From assembly GCA_052387675.1 (NCBI GenBank), contig JBQTIY010000015.1:1-64000 (forward strand): a DNA stretch of 64,000 nt, given 5' to 3'. Each line of letters starts with the position of its first letter. The stretch's first letter is position 1. Positions 8,268-16,750 of this stretch are shown here, piece after piece. The notes below the pieces were generated by a model, which was not told the origin of the DNA, made no database searches, and saw only the letters and a program-made list of their open reading frames with translations. The translations under genes and the position numbers were made by a program. This DNA comes from JBQTIY01 sp052387675. GTDB taxonomy: Bacteria; Planctomycetota; B15-G4.

Positions 8268-9509
8268 CTAGTACGCCGTGCCCTTGCTGGCGTGCTTCTC
8301 CCAGGCCTTGGTGCGCAGGATCTCGAGCACCGCGTCCAAGCAGGCATCGAGCTCGGCCTCGGTGTTGTAGAAGTGCGGCGAGAGGCGCAGGCCCACGTCG
8401 GGGCGGCAATCGATGAGGATCTTGCGCTCGGCCAGCGCGGCCACGACGGCGGGCGCGTGGTCCACGAGCAGCGTGACGCTGCCGCCGCGCCGCGCGGGGT
8501 CCGTCGGTGAGCGGCTCTTGAGGCCGCGCTCGGCTGCGCGCGCCAGAAAGCGCGTCGTCATGGCCACGCTGCGTCGCCGGGCGCGTTCGATGCCGACCTC
8601 GGCGAGGATCTCGTAGCCGCTGCGCGCCGCATAGAGCGCCGGCACGGCGGGGCTGCCGTGCAGCAGGCGCGTGGCGTCGCTGGCGTATTTCTGCGGGCCG
8701 CGCTCAAAGGCGAAGGGGTGCTCGTGCGCCATCCAGCCGGTGAGCGCCGGCTCGAGGCGCTCGCGCAGCGCGGGCTTGCAGTAGAGCCAGCCTGCGCCGG
8801 GCCCGCCGCACAGCCACTTCACGCTGCCGCCGCAGGCCATGTCGAGATCGAGGGCCTGCACGCTGAAGGGCACGGTGCCTGCAGACTGGTAGCAGTCGGC
8901 CAGCACCAGCGCGCCGACCTGCCGCGCGCGCGCCTGGATGGCGGCCAGATCCTGGACGTATGCGCTTTGAAAGAGCACGTGCGAGAGCGGCACGATGAGC
9001 GTGCGCTCGTCGATGGCCGCCAGGAAGTCCTCGGTGGCCACGCCGATGCCGTCGCGCGAGCGCACGGTGACGATTTCGGCGCCGCGCCGGCGCTGCGCCT
9101 CCCACACATACATGACCGACGGAAAGTTCAGCTCGCTGTAGACCACGCGGTTGCGCGGCGCCTTGAAATCCAGGCAGCTCGCGATGAGGCCCTGGATCAC
9201 GGAGACGTTCTGGTGCATCACGACGCTGCCGGGCGGGGCGTCGATGAGCCTGCCCAGTAGGTTGCCCGTCTCCACGGGCGAGGACCACCAGCCCTCGGAC
9301 CAGGCGCGAATGCCGCGCGTGGCCCAGAGGTCGGCGTAGTCGCGCAGGCGCTCGTAGACCCGGCGCGGCATGGCGCCGAGCGAGTGGTTCACCAGGTAGG
9401 TCGTATCGGCCAGGATCGGGAACTCGGCGCGCCAGCGCGCGACCTCCGTCTCGGTAAGCGGCGCCGAGCTTGGCGCCGTGTCGCTCGCCGCAGCCGGCCC
9501 AGCGCTCAC
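8268..9509 (-). CDS. Kynureninase-like PLP enzyme (class V aminotransferase fold)
   Basis: A 413-residue fold-type I PLP enzyme. YLVNHSLGAMPRR, SEGWWSSPVETGN and SELNFPSVMYVWEAQ match the N-terminal signature regions of kynureninases. Asp205 in LADCYQSAG should contact the PLP nitrogen, and Lys231 in GGSVKWLCGGPGAGWLY is the Schiff-base lysine; the GGPGA following it is kynureninase-like. It would cleave kynurenine to anthranilate and alanine. The sequence is divergent from classical KynU, so another class V activity is possible, but the dioxygenase downstream supports the call. The GTG start overlaps the TGA of the upstream peptidase gene (GTGA, 9506-9509), indicating translational coupling. 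Confidence 0.75.
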   Translation of the reverse strand: MSAGPAAASDTAPSSAPLTETEVARWRAEFPILADTTYLVNHSLGAMPRRVYERLRDYADLWATRGIRAWSEGWWSSPVETGNLLGRLIDAPPGSVVMHQNVSVIQGLIASCLDFKAPRNRVVYSELNFPSVMYVWEAQRRRGAEIVTVRSRDGIGVATEDFLAAIDERTLIVPLSHVLFQSAYVQDLAAIQARARQVGALVLADCYQSAGTVPFSVQALDLDMACGGSVKWLCGGPGAGWLYCKPALRERLEPALTGWMAHEHPFAFERGPQKYASDATRLLHGSPAVPALYAARSGYEILAEVGIERARRRSVAMTTRFLARAAERGLKSRSPTDPARRGGSVTLLVDHAPAVVAALAERKILIDCRPDVGLRLSPHFYNTEAELDACLDAVLEILRTKAWEKHASKGTAY

Positions 9510-10831
9510 CGCAGCGCCTCGATCTCGGCGACGGTCTTGGGGATGGCCGCTGTCAGCACGTCGTGTCCGCCCGCCGTGACGAGCACATCGTCCTCGATGC
9601 GCACGCCCAGGCCGCGGAAACGCTCCGGCGCGCGCTCATCGTCCGCGGCCACGTAGAGACCGGGCTCCACCGTGAGCACCATGCCCGGCCGCAGCAGGCG
9701 GCTGGACTTGTCCGGCTCGAAGTAGGCGCCGACGTCGTGCACATCGAGACCGAGCCAATGGCTGGTGCGGTGCATGTAGTAGCGGCGGAAGCTGCCGGAA
9801 GCGATCACGGCGTCGAGGCCGCCTTCGGCTTGTGGCAGCAGTTCCAGGGCGAGCAGCCCTTCGACGAGCTTGCGCACGGCGACTTCGTGTACAGAAAGGA
9901 AGCTTTGGCCGGGACGCACCTGCGCGATGGCGGCGAGCTGAGCCGCCAGCACGACCTCGTACAGCTCGCGCTGCGGTGCCGAGAAGCGGCCGTTGGCCGG
10001 GAAGCAGCGCGTGACATCGGCCGTGTAGGCCTCCACCTCGCAGCCGGCGTCGAGCAGTACCAGATCGCCGCGGCCGACGTGCTCCTGATTGGTGTTGTAG
10101 TGCAGGATCGTGGCGTTCTTGCCGGAGGCGCAGATCGAGAGGTAGCCGGGGCCCCAGCCGCCGCCGCGGCGAAAGGTGCCGTCGACCAGCGCCTCGATCT
10201 CGAACTCGCCTTGCCCCTCGCGCACGTTGGTCATCGCTGCACGGTGGGCGTCGTTGGTAATGGCCGCCGCACGCCGCAGAACGGCCACTTCGTCGGCCGA
10301 CTTGATCAGCCGCTGCTCGTGCAGCAGCGCGCCCGGCGCCACGAGCTGGGCCGGGAAGCGGACACCATCGCGCGTGCGCGCGTGCATCTCGCGTAGCCAG
10401 CTCAGAATCTTGCGGTCGAAGTCCGGGTCGAGTCCGGTGGTGTAGTGCAGCGCCTGCGAGCCCTTCAGCAGGCGCGGCAGTTCGGTGTCTAGGGCTTCAA
10501 TGGGGAAGGCCGCGTCGGCGCCATAGAGTTCGCGGGCGCCCTCGACGCCCGCGCGACGTCCGTTCCAGACTTCCATCTCCGGGTCGCGCGGCCGCACAAA
10601 GAGCACGAAGCGTTCGCTGTCGGCCTCGGGCCGCAGCACGGCCACGGCGTCGGGCTCGGCGAAGCCGGTCAAGTACCAGAAGTCGCTGTCCGGCCGGAAG
10701 CGGAAGTGCGTGTCACGGCTGCGCAGACGCTCGGATCCCGCGGGGAAGACCGCTACCGAGCCGCCCAAGCCACTCGCCGCCAGCGCGGCGCAGTAGCGCT
10801 CACGGTGCAGCTTCGCCATGGCGAGGTTCAT
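9506..10831 (-). CDS. pepP: Xaa-Pro aminopeptidase (M24B)
   Basis: A 441-residue cytoplasmic metallopeptidase that removes N-terminal residues preceding proline. The N-terminal domain carries RSRDTHFRFRPDSDFWYLTG, typical of PepP. The pita-bread domain supplies the five metal ligands: two Asp in LLDAGCEVEAYTADVTR, His in HRTSHWLGLDVHD, Glu in LTVEPGLY and Glu in GVRIEDD. The length matches PepP. The ATG overlaps the TGA of the upstream lipoprotein gene (ATGA, 10828-10831) and its own stop overlaps the kynureninase-like start, so the three genes are probably co-transcribed. Confidence 0.92.
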   Translation of the reverse strand: MNLAMAKLHRERYCAALAASGLGGSVAVFPAGSERLRSRDTHFRFRPDSDFWYLTGFAEPDAVAVLRPEADSERFVLFVRPRDPEMEVWNGRRAGVEGARELYGADAAFPIEALDTELPRLLKGSQALHYTTGLDPDFDRKILSWLREMHARTRDGVRFPAQLVAPGALLHEQRLIKSADEVAVLRRAAAITNDAHRAAMTNVREGQGEFEIEALVDGTFRRGGGWGPGYLSICASGKNATILHYNTNQEHVGRGDLVLLDAGCEVEAYTADVTRCFPANGRFSAPQRELYEVVLAAQLAAIAQVRPGQSFLSVHEVAVRKLVEGLLALELLPQAEGGLDAVIASGSFRRYYMHRTSHWLGLDVHDVGAYFEPDKSSRLLRPGMVLTVEPGLYVAADDERAPERFRGLGVRIEDDVLVTAGGHDVLTAAIPKTVAEIEALR

Positions 10832-11970
10832 GGCCGCGCGCGATCGAGGAGCAGCGTGGCCGGCTCACCGCCGGCCTGCACCAGCACCGGTTCGCCTTCC
10901 AGATCACCCGCGGCCGGCATTGCACCGCCGGCCAGCGAGAGCCGCGCTGAGAGCTTGAGCGTGCCGCCGAGCATCTCGGCCTTGTTGTCGACTTGCAGCG
11001 GCACGTGCTCCACGCCGATCTCGATGTCGAGCGGGAAACTGGCGAGATCGTAGCGCCGCACGGCGATGGGCATGCCGCCGCCTTGATTGGCGCTGCGCAC
11101 GATGACGAAGAGCGTGTGCTTGCCATTGTTCGCGGCGAAGACCGGCGCGAGTTCGATGCGGGCCTTGAGGCGCGGGCCGGCGGCGGGAGCCGTCGTTGCC
11201 GTTCCAGTCGCGGCTGGCGGCTGGGCTCCGGCCGGCGCGCCGCCGGAGAGTGTGGGCGTGGCCGCGCTCATGGGCGGCAGTGTGGGCGCAGTTTTCCCGC
11301 CGAGTACTTGCGTGAGTCTTAGCGTGGTTGGCGGGCCGCCCACGCGCGCCGGCTCCGCTGTCTGGCCCTGCACGTCTCCGTACTGCGCCACCGCGTCGCC
11401 GTCCTGGTCGAGGCGCGCCACGATCGAGTAACCCTCGGACTCGGTGGGCCTCGCATGGGCCTGCATCGCGTCGCGGTCGGTGATCTCGAAACTCAGCGGA
11501 AAGCTGGGCGACTCGATCTTCTTCACAAAGTCAGCCATGGGCTGCTCTGGGTTCGCGCGGGCCATGATGAAGACGCAGTCGAAACTCGCGGCGTTCACCC
11601 CGAGTTCGGCCGGCAGTTCGATAACGCCGCTGAGCAAGACGGTCGGCGGGCCTTCGTCGAGCGCCTGCGGATCGCCATCGCTACCGCTACCGTGGTCGTG
11701 GCCGTCGCCGGGGAAGTGCGCCTCCTCGGGTCCGACAACGAGCGGATCGTCGGGGGCGTGGAGCGGCAGGCCCTCCTTGTCCACGCGCGTCACGCTGCCG
11801 TCGAAGCTCACTTCGTAGTAGCGCTTCTCCGCGCAGCCGGAGAGCAAGCCGCCTGCGAGCACGAGCAGACCGAGGGGCAGGGCGAGCGCGGTACGTCCGC
11901 CGGCAACTTGCGACTGGACCGCGTGCGCGCGGCGCTCAAGGGTGACCGAATCGTGGCGCGTGTCGAGCAT
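10828..11970 (-). CDS. Lipoprotein with tandem CcmI/CycH-type C-terminal domains
   Basis: A 380-residue lipoprotein: hydrophobic segment, then LLSGC with Cys about residue 46, then a His/Asp/Gly-rich linker (GDGHDHGSGSDGD) and two copies of a beta domain separated by a Pro/Ala/Thr linker. The second copy has FVIVRSANQGGGMPIAVRR, then SFPLDIEI, SARLSLAGGAMPAAGDLEG; the first has FIMARANPEQPMADFVKK, SFPLSFEI, VARLDQDGDAVAQYGDVQG. This pattern is that of the periplasmic C-terminal domain of the cytochrome c maturation protein CcmI/CycH. The TPR part of CcmI is absent and no ccm genes are nearby, so the role is unknown. ATG 11970 is chosen because an earlier start would approach the divergent gene and adds no signal features. 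Confidence 0.7.
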   Translation of the reverse strand: MLDTRHDSVTLERRAHAVQSQVAGGRTALALPLGLLVLAGGLLSGCAEKRYYEVSFDGSVTRVDKEGLPLHAPDDPLVVGPEEAHFPGDGHDHGSGSDGDPQALDEGPPTVLLSGVIELPAELGVNAASFDCVFIMARANPEQPMADFVKKIESPSFPLSFEITDRDAMQAHARPTESEGYSIVARLDQDGDAVAQYGDVQGQTAEPARVGGPPTTLRLTQVLGGKTAPTLPPMSAATPTLSGGAPAGAQPPAATGTATTAPAAGPRLKARIELAPVFAANNGKHTLFVIVRSANQGGGMPIAVRRYDLASFPLDIEIGVEHVPLQVDNKAEMLGGTLKLSARLSLAGGAMPAAGDLEGEPVLVQAGGEPATLLLDRARP

Positions 11971-12079
11971 GGGGCGACATGATAGCCGTCTTGCTAGGAT
12001 GCCCGCGACAGCTTCCCCCTGGCGTCGGCGCCCGGCCGCACACCGCGGAAGTTGAGCCGCAGAGGAGCAGAAGAGCCCC

Positions 12080-12730
12080 GTGACCGCGCCCGCCATCACG
12101 CTGCGCACCTTCGTCTATCTCGACGTGCTGCAGCCCCAACTCGCCAGCTTCCTCGCCACCGTGGCCCAGGGCTACCTGCCCATCGAGGAACAGGCCGCGC
12201 TCTTCGTGGAAGTGCAGCCCGGCATCGCCATCAACCGCCTCACCGACGTGGCCCTCAAGAATTCCAGCGTGCGGCCCGGCATGCAGATCGTGGAGCGCTC
12301 CTTCGGTGTGCTCGAGGTGCACGCCGACGATCAGGGCGAAGTGCGCGCCGCCGGCGACGCCATCCTGCGCTACTGCGGACTGACCGAGGGCGATCGCTTG
12401 CAGCCGCGCGTGATCACCTCCGAGATCATCACCGGCACCGACGCCTACCAGACCATGCTCATCAACCGCATGCGGCACGGCGACGTGATCCTGCGCGGAC
12501 AATCGCTCTACATTCTCGAGACGCACCCGGCCGGCTACGCGCTGCTGGCGGCGAACGAGGCCGAGAAGGCCGCGCCGATCCGGCTGCTCGAGGTTGTGAG
12601 TTTCGGCGCCTTCGGGCGCCTCTACCTGAGCGGTGGTGACGAAGAGATCAAGGAGGCGGCACGCGCCGCCGAAGCCTGCCTGGCCGGCATCGCCGGCCGG
12701 CCCAATGAGGAGGTCGTCGATGTTCGCTGA
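12080..12730 (+). CDS. Tandem BMC-like (bacterial microcompartment shell) protein
   Basis: A 216-residue protein whose C-terminal part, YILETHPAGYALLAANEAEK followed by APIRLLEVVSFGAFGRLYLS, reads like a BMC shell domain (AANEAEKAA helix, then a strand and a GD/E-rich helix). The N-terminal half, from PGIAINRLTDVALKNSSVRP to VLEVHADDQGEVRAAGDAIL, looks like a second degenerate copy, as in trimeric BMC-T proteins. No signal peptide or membrane helix is present. No other shell protein or encapsulated enzyme is seen in the window. The GTG start follows AGGAG by about 12 bases. It overlaps lpoB by 11 bases. The family assignment is from memory of the motif, not a search. Confidence 0.65.
   Translation: MTAPAITLRTFVYLDVLQPQLASFLATVAQGYLPIEEQAALFVEVQPGIAINRLTDVALKNSSVRPGMQIVERSFGVLEVHADDQGEVRAAGDAILRYCGLTEGDRLQPRVITSEIITGTDAYQTMLINRMRHGDVILRGQSLYILETHPAGYALLAANEAEKAAPIRLLEVVSFGAFGRLYLSGGDEEIKEAARAAEACLAGIAGRPNEEVVDVR
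12707..12714 (+). promoter_or_regulatory. Strong Shine-Dalgarno site for lpoB
   Basis: GAGGAGGT ends five bases before ATG 12720, inside the 3' end of the BMC-like gene. It fixes the lpoB start at 12720 rather than the in-frame GTG at 12633. Confidence 0.75.
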
Positions 12731-13385
12731 GTCTTTCGTTCCCGTCCTGAAGCGGCGCCCCGGCGCTCCCCTGGCCTCGGCCCCGGTTGGGGCGCCCGTC
12801 GGCACGCTGCTCGGCGCGCTGTTCGCAGTGCTGCTCCTCGCCGGCTGCGGTCCCACCTTCACGCGCTCGGCCGATGAGCCCGAGATCGACGACCCCGCCA
12901 TGAGCACGCGCCTCGACCGGCGCGACCTCGAACTGGCCCTGGCCGAGTGGGTCGTGGGCTTTGGCGGCTCGGAGTTCGTGCACGGTCTCGGCCTGCAGAA
13001 GCCCAACATCGCGATCCTGCACATCGCCAACGACACCAGCGAGCACATCGGCGGCGCGCTCGACAACTTGCTCTCGGCCGCCGAAACCAAGCTGGTGAAC
13101 TCGGGCCAGTGGAATGTCATCGACAACACGCGGCTCATGGCCGACGCGGTCATGGCCGAGCGGCTGCGCCAGGCCGGCGACGCCGTGGACCCGGCCACGC
13201 GCTCGGCGCTGGGCAAGGAGTACGGCATTCACTACTTCGTGAACGGCCGCGTGGGCGACACAGCCGAGAAGACCGGCGACACGCGCCGCGTGCAGTACTA
13301 CCTCTTCCTGCGCGTCACCGATGTGGCCACCAACCTGATCAAGTATCAGGCGCAGGTGGATATCACCAAGCAGGTCGAAGACTGA
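12720..13385 (+). CDS. lpoB: LpoB-like penicillin-binding protein activator lipoprotein
   Basis: A 221-residue lipoprotein, lipobox LLAGC with Cys about residue 43. The mature part has the LpoB pattern: KPNIAILHIANDTSEHI, then NLLSAAETKLVNSGQWNVID, RSALGKEYGIHYFVNGRV and YYLFLRVTDVATNLIKYQ. LpoB-type lipoproteins sit in the outer membrane and stimulate a class A penicillin-binding protein; in this lineage the partner is unknown. It overlaps the BMC-like gene by 11 bases and is followed 28 bp later by a COG3014-like lipoprotein gene, an arrangement often seen around lpoB homologues. Confidence 0.85.
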   Translation: MFAESFVPVLKRRPGAPLASAPVGAPVGTLLGALFAVLLLAGCGPTFTRSADEPEIDDPAMSTRLDRRDLELALAEWVVGFGGSEFVHGLGLQKPNIAILHIANDTSEHIGGALDNLLSAAETKLVNSGQWNVIDNTRLMADAVMAERLRQAGDAVDPATRSALGKEYGIHYFVNGRVGDTAEKTGDTRRVQYYLFLRVTDVATNLIKYQAQVDITKQVED

Positions 13386-13413
13386 GAGCGGCGGCGCCCC
13401 GGAGGGCGCGCGC

Positions 13414-14733
13414 ATGAATCGTCAGCGCGTCGCGTTCGCGCTCCTGCTGCCGTTGGCTGTGTTGGCCGGCTGCCGCGGCACTTGGGAGCAGCGCATTGCG
13501 CCCGCGCAGCGCGCCTTCTACGACGGCGACGCCACAGGCGCCGTCGTGCTGCTTCAGGCGCAGCTCACGGAAGCGACCGGCAGTTCCGACGAGGGCGTGC
13601 TGCGGCTGGAGCTGGCCTCGGCGCTGCAAGCGGCCGGGCGCTACGCCGAGGCCGCCGAGCAGCTCATGACCGCCGACCAGCACCTCGAGCAGCTCGACTA
13701 CGTCGAGACGCCGCTCGACGAGTTGGCCTCGGCGCTCTTCTCCGTGGATCCGGGCAACTACCGCGCCACGCGTCCCGAGCGGCTGATGCTCAATGTGCAG
13801 AACATGGTCAACTTCCTCGGTGCCGGAAACTGGGAGAGCGCGGCGGTGGAGGCGAGGCGGGCGCGCCTGCTCATGCTGCAGGAGGACTTGGCCGAGGACG
13901 AGCGCTACGCCAGCCGGCTGGCCTGGGGCCTGGCCGGCGTGAGTCTGCAGCTCGCCGGCGCCGAGAGCGAGGCGCGCGACGCCTTCAAGGCGGCCGACCG
14001 GCCCGACCTCGCCGCGCGTCCGGGCCCCGGCGAGGCCAGCCTGCTCGTCGTCGTGCAGAACGGGAAGGCGCCGGTGCGCGTGCCCGGCAGGTTCTGGCTT
14101 TTCGTCTCCGGCAACCTGCAGCGGCTGCAACTGCCCACGCTCGTGCCGCGCTCGCCCGGCTTCGGCTCAGCGCAGGTCTTGGTGGACGGGCGTCCGGCCG
14201 GCGAGCCGCCCGTGCTGCTCGATCTCTCGGCGCAGGCGCTGCATCGCTATGACCGCGAGCTGCCGCATCTCCTGGCCGCCTCCGCGCTGCAGATGCTCGC
14301 TCGTTCCACCGTGACGAGTGCCGTGGAACGCAAGATCGAGGATCACGACCGCTCAGCCGCCGCGACGCGCAATTTGCTGGCAGACCTGCTGGGCTTTCTC
14401 GCCGGCGAAGTGGTGGCCGAGGCCTTGCCGCCCGACACGCGCTGCTGGTCGCTCTTGCCCTCCGAAGTGCGAGCGCTGCGGCTCAGCGTGCCGGCCGGCA
14501 CGCGCCGCGTGGCCGTGGAGTTCCAGGACGAGCGCGGTCCGCGCCTCCTCGAGTGGGAGGTCACGCTGGAGAGCGGCGGCTTTGCGCTGGTGAATGCCGT
14601 GGGGGCCACGCTCGACCCGTGGGCACCGGCGCCCGACCCGCGCTCGGCCGACCTCACCAACACGCCCGCGGGCGTTCAGGCGCTGGCGCTGCTGGAGACC
14701 GCGCTGATCCTGCGCGAAGTCATCAAGCGTTAG
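13414..14733 (+). CDS. COG3014-like lipoprotein with TPR region
   Basis: A 439-residue lipoprotein, lipobox VLAGC with Cys20. The N-terminal half is helical and TPR-like (residues 25-200; for example ELASALQAAGRYAEAAEQL). The C-terminal half is mixed, including a beta-rich end region with SVPAGTRRVAVEF. The overall layout, FYDGDATGAVVLLQ near the start and an NYRATRPERLMLN segment near residue 115, resembles the COG3014 family often encoded beside LpoB. It probably works with LpoB at the envelope. GGAGGG precedes the ATG. The 3' end overlaps the convergent cysA by 11 bases. Confidence 0.7.
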   Translation: MNRQRVAFALLLPLAVLAGCRGTWEQRIAPAQRAFYDGDATGAVVLLQAQLTEATGSSDEGVLRLELASALQAAGRYAEAAEQLMTADQHLEQLDYVETPLDELASALFSVDPGNYRATRPERLMLNVQNMVNFLGAGNWESAAVEARRARLLMLQEDLAEDERYASRLAWGLAGVSLQLAGAESEARDAFKAADRPDLAARPGPGEASLLVVVQNGKAPVRVPGRFWLFVSGNLQRLQLPTLVPRSPGFGSAQVLVDGRPAGEPPVLLDLSAQALHRYDRELPHLLAASALQMLARSTVTSAVERKIEDHDRSAAATRNLLADLLGFLAGEVVAEALPPDTRCWSLLPSEVRALRLSVPAGTRRVAVEFQDERGPRLLEWEVTLESGGFALVNAVGATLDPWAPAPDPRSADLTNTPAGVQALALLETALILREVIKR

Positions 14734-15877
14734 GCGCCGAGGCAGCCGGCCAGTCGACGCGCCGCTCACCGACAAAGACGTGCAGGCCGCGCGGCGCGAC
14801 GTGGACCCTGCTGCCGCTGCGCAGTCCCAGAGCCTGCAGTTCATGCAGTCCGAGTTCGGCCCGCAGGATGGCGCCCGACTGGCCCTCCAGTTCCACGCGC
14901 GCGATTGACCCGGCGGAGTCCACGCTCAGCACACTGGCCGGGAAGCTCGGGCGGCCATTGGGCGCGGCCAGAAGCTGCAGATCGTGGGGGCGCACGAAGA
15001 CGGAGGCCTCTGCGCTGGCCTCGCCGCTGCGCCGCTCGCTGGCCGGCGCCGGGCTCGCGTCCGGCGAGAAGCGCGCACCGCCCGCCGGCACGGGCAGAGT
15101 CAGGGAAGCAAAGCTGAGCCGCTGGCGATCGAGCGTCGCCGGAAAGCGATTGACCTTGCCGAGGAAGCTCATCACGAAAGGGCTGGCCGGGCGGTGGAAG
15201 ACCTCGTCGGGTGAGCCGATCTGCTCGATGCGTCCGGCGTTCATGACCACGATCGTGTCGGCCACATCGAGCGCCTCCTCTTGGTCGTGGGTGACGAAGA
15301 GGCTGGTTACGTGGAGCTCCTGGTGCAGCCGGCGCAGCCACCGGCGCAACTCGGCCCGCACCTTCGCATCGAGTGCGCCGAAGGGTTCATCGAGCAGCAG
15401 CACGCGGGGTTCGATGGCCAGCGCCCGCGCGAGAGCCACACGCTGCGCCTGACCGCCGGAGATTTGGTGCGGGAAGCGGCCCGCCATGCTCTCCAGCTTC
15501 ACCAGGGTCAGCAGGCGCATGACGCGCTCGCGGATCTCATCGCGCTTGGGGCGCGAGCGGCGCGGCAGCACGCGCAAGCCGAAAGCCACATTCTCGAAGA
15601 CGGTCATGTGCTTGAAGAGCGCATAGCTTTGGAAGACGAAACCGACCCGGCGCCGCTCCGGGCGCAGGTTGCTCACGTCCTCGCCGTGGAAGCGGATCGG
15701 GCCGCTGCCTTCGTCGGGGTGCTGCAAGCCCGCAATGATGCGCAGCAGCGAGGTCTTTCCGGAGCCGGAGGGCCCGAGCAGTGCAACGAGCCGGCCGGTG
15801 GGCACGGTCAGGCTGACCTCGCGCAGCGCCCGGAACTTGCCAAAAGTGCGCGAGATGCGTTCGACGTCGACGCTCAT
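14723..15877 (-). CDS. cysA: Sulfate-type ABC transporter ATP-binding protein
   Basis: A 384-residue ATPase. Walker A is GPSGSGKTSLL, the Q-loop is FVFQSYALFKHMTV, the signature is ISGGQAQRVALARAL, Walker B is VLLLDEPFGALD and the H-loop is VTHDQEEA. After residue 240 there is a regulatory TOBE-like domain, with an Ala/Ser/Pro-rich insertion at about 270-285. It powers the two permeases encoded upstream; the ATG overlaps the cysW stop (ATGA, 15874-15877). Last gene of the cysP-T-W-A order. Family motifs alone do not tell sulfate from related oxyanions. Confidence 0.93.
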   Translation of the reverse strand: MSVDVERISRTFGKFRALREVSLTVPTGRLVALLGPSGSGKTSLLRIIAGLQHPDEGSGPIRFHGEDVSNLRPERRRVGFVFQSYALFKHMTVFENVAFGLRVLPRRSRPKRDEIRERVMRLLTLVKLESMAGRFPHQISGGQAQRVALARALAIEPRVLLLDEPFGALDAKVRAELRRWLRRLHQELHVTSLFVTHDQEEALDVADTIVVMNAGRIEQIGSPDEVFHRPASPFVMSFLGKVNRFPATLDRQRLSFASLTLPVPAGGARFSPDASPAPASERRSGEASAEASVFVRPHDLQLLAAPNGRPSFPASVLSVDSAGSIARVELEGQSGAILRAELGLHELQALGLRSGSRVHVAPRGLHVFVGERRVDWPAASAPNA

Positions 15878-16746
15878 GTCGTGCTCCCCTCAGAGGCTTG
15901 CACTCCGCCTACCTGTGCGGCCAGAGCGCGCGTGCGCTGGGACTGCCATTCGATCCAGCTCTTGAGCACGAGGGTCAGCATGGCCAGCAAGGCCAGCAGC
16001 GAGGCGATCGCGAAGGCGGCCGAGAACTGATACTCGTTGTAGAGGATCTCCACGTGCAGGGGCATCGTGTTTGTGCGGCCACGGATGTGACCGGAGACGA
16101 CCGACACCGCGCCGAACTCGCCCATGGCGCGCGCGTTGCACAGGATGATGCCGTAGAGCAGGGCCCACTTGATCTTGGGCAGCGTGACGCGGAGGAAGGT
16201 CTTCCAGCCGGAGGCGCCTAGGGTCAGCGCGGCCTCTTCCTCGTCGCTGCCCTGCTCCTGCATGAGCGGGATGAGTTCACGCGCGACGAAGGGGAAGGTG
16301 ATGAAGGTCGTGGCGAGCACGATGCCCGGCACGGCGAAGATGACTTGCAGGTCGTGCTCCAGCAGCCAGGCTCCGGCCCAGCCCTGCAGTCCGAAGAGCA
16401 GCACGAAGATCAGGCCCGAAATGACCGGCGAGACGGCGAAGGGCAGGTCGATCAGCGTGATGAGCAGACTGCGGCCCATGAAGCGGAAGCGGGCGATGGC
16501 CCAGGCTGCCGCCAATCCGAAGACCACGTTGAGCGGCACGGAGATGGCGGCCACGAGCAGAGTGAGGCGCACGGCCGCCGCTGCATCGGTCTCCACGAGC
16601 GCGGCGAAGTAAGTGCCCACGCCATCGCGGAAAGCTTCGACGAAGACGGCCACGAGCGGGATGAGCAGAAAGAGGCCGAGGAAGGCGACCGAGCAGCCGA
16701 TCAGCAGTCGGCGCACCCAGGCCGGCTCCTGTGTCACCTCAAGCAT
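15874..16746 (-). CDS. cysW: Sulfate-type ABC transporter permease CysW
   Basis: A 290-residue inner-membrane permease with about six transmembrane helices. LGASGWKTFLRVTLPKIKWAL is the EAA loop that contacts CysA, and RAMGEFGAVSVVSGHIRG is characteristic of CysW. It starts with ATG 16746, four bases after the cysT stop, and overlaps cysA by four bases. Confidence 0.93.
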   Translation of the reverse strand: MLEVTQEPAWVRRLLIGCSVAFLGLFLLIPLVAVFVEAFRDGVGTYFAALVETDAAAAVRLTLLVAAISVPLNVVFGLAAAWAIARFRFMGRSLLITLIDLPFAVSPVISGLIFVLLFGLQGWAGAWLLEHDLQVIFAVPGIVLATTFITFPFVARELIPLMQEQGSDEEEAALTLGASGWKTFLRVTLPKIKWALLYGIILCNARAMGEFGAVSVVSGHIRGRTNTMPLHVEILYNEYQFSAAFAIASLLALLAMLTLVLKSWIEWQSQRTRALAAQVGGVQASEGSTT

Positions 16747-16750
16747 CTGC

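Noticed and set aside
12080..12730. A bacterial microcompartment locus
   Set aside because: No second shell protein, pentamer or encapsulated enzyme lies nearby; only one BMC-like gene is seen.
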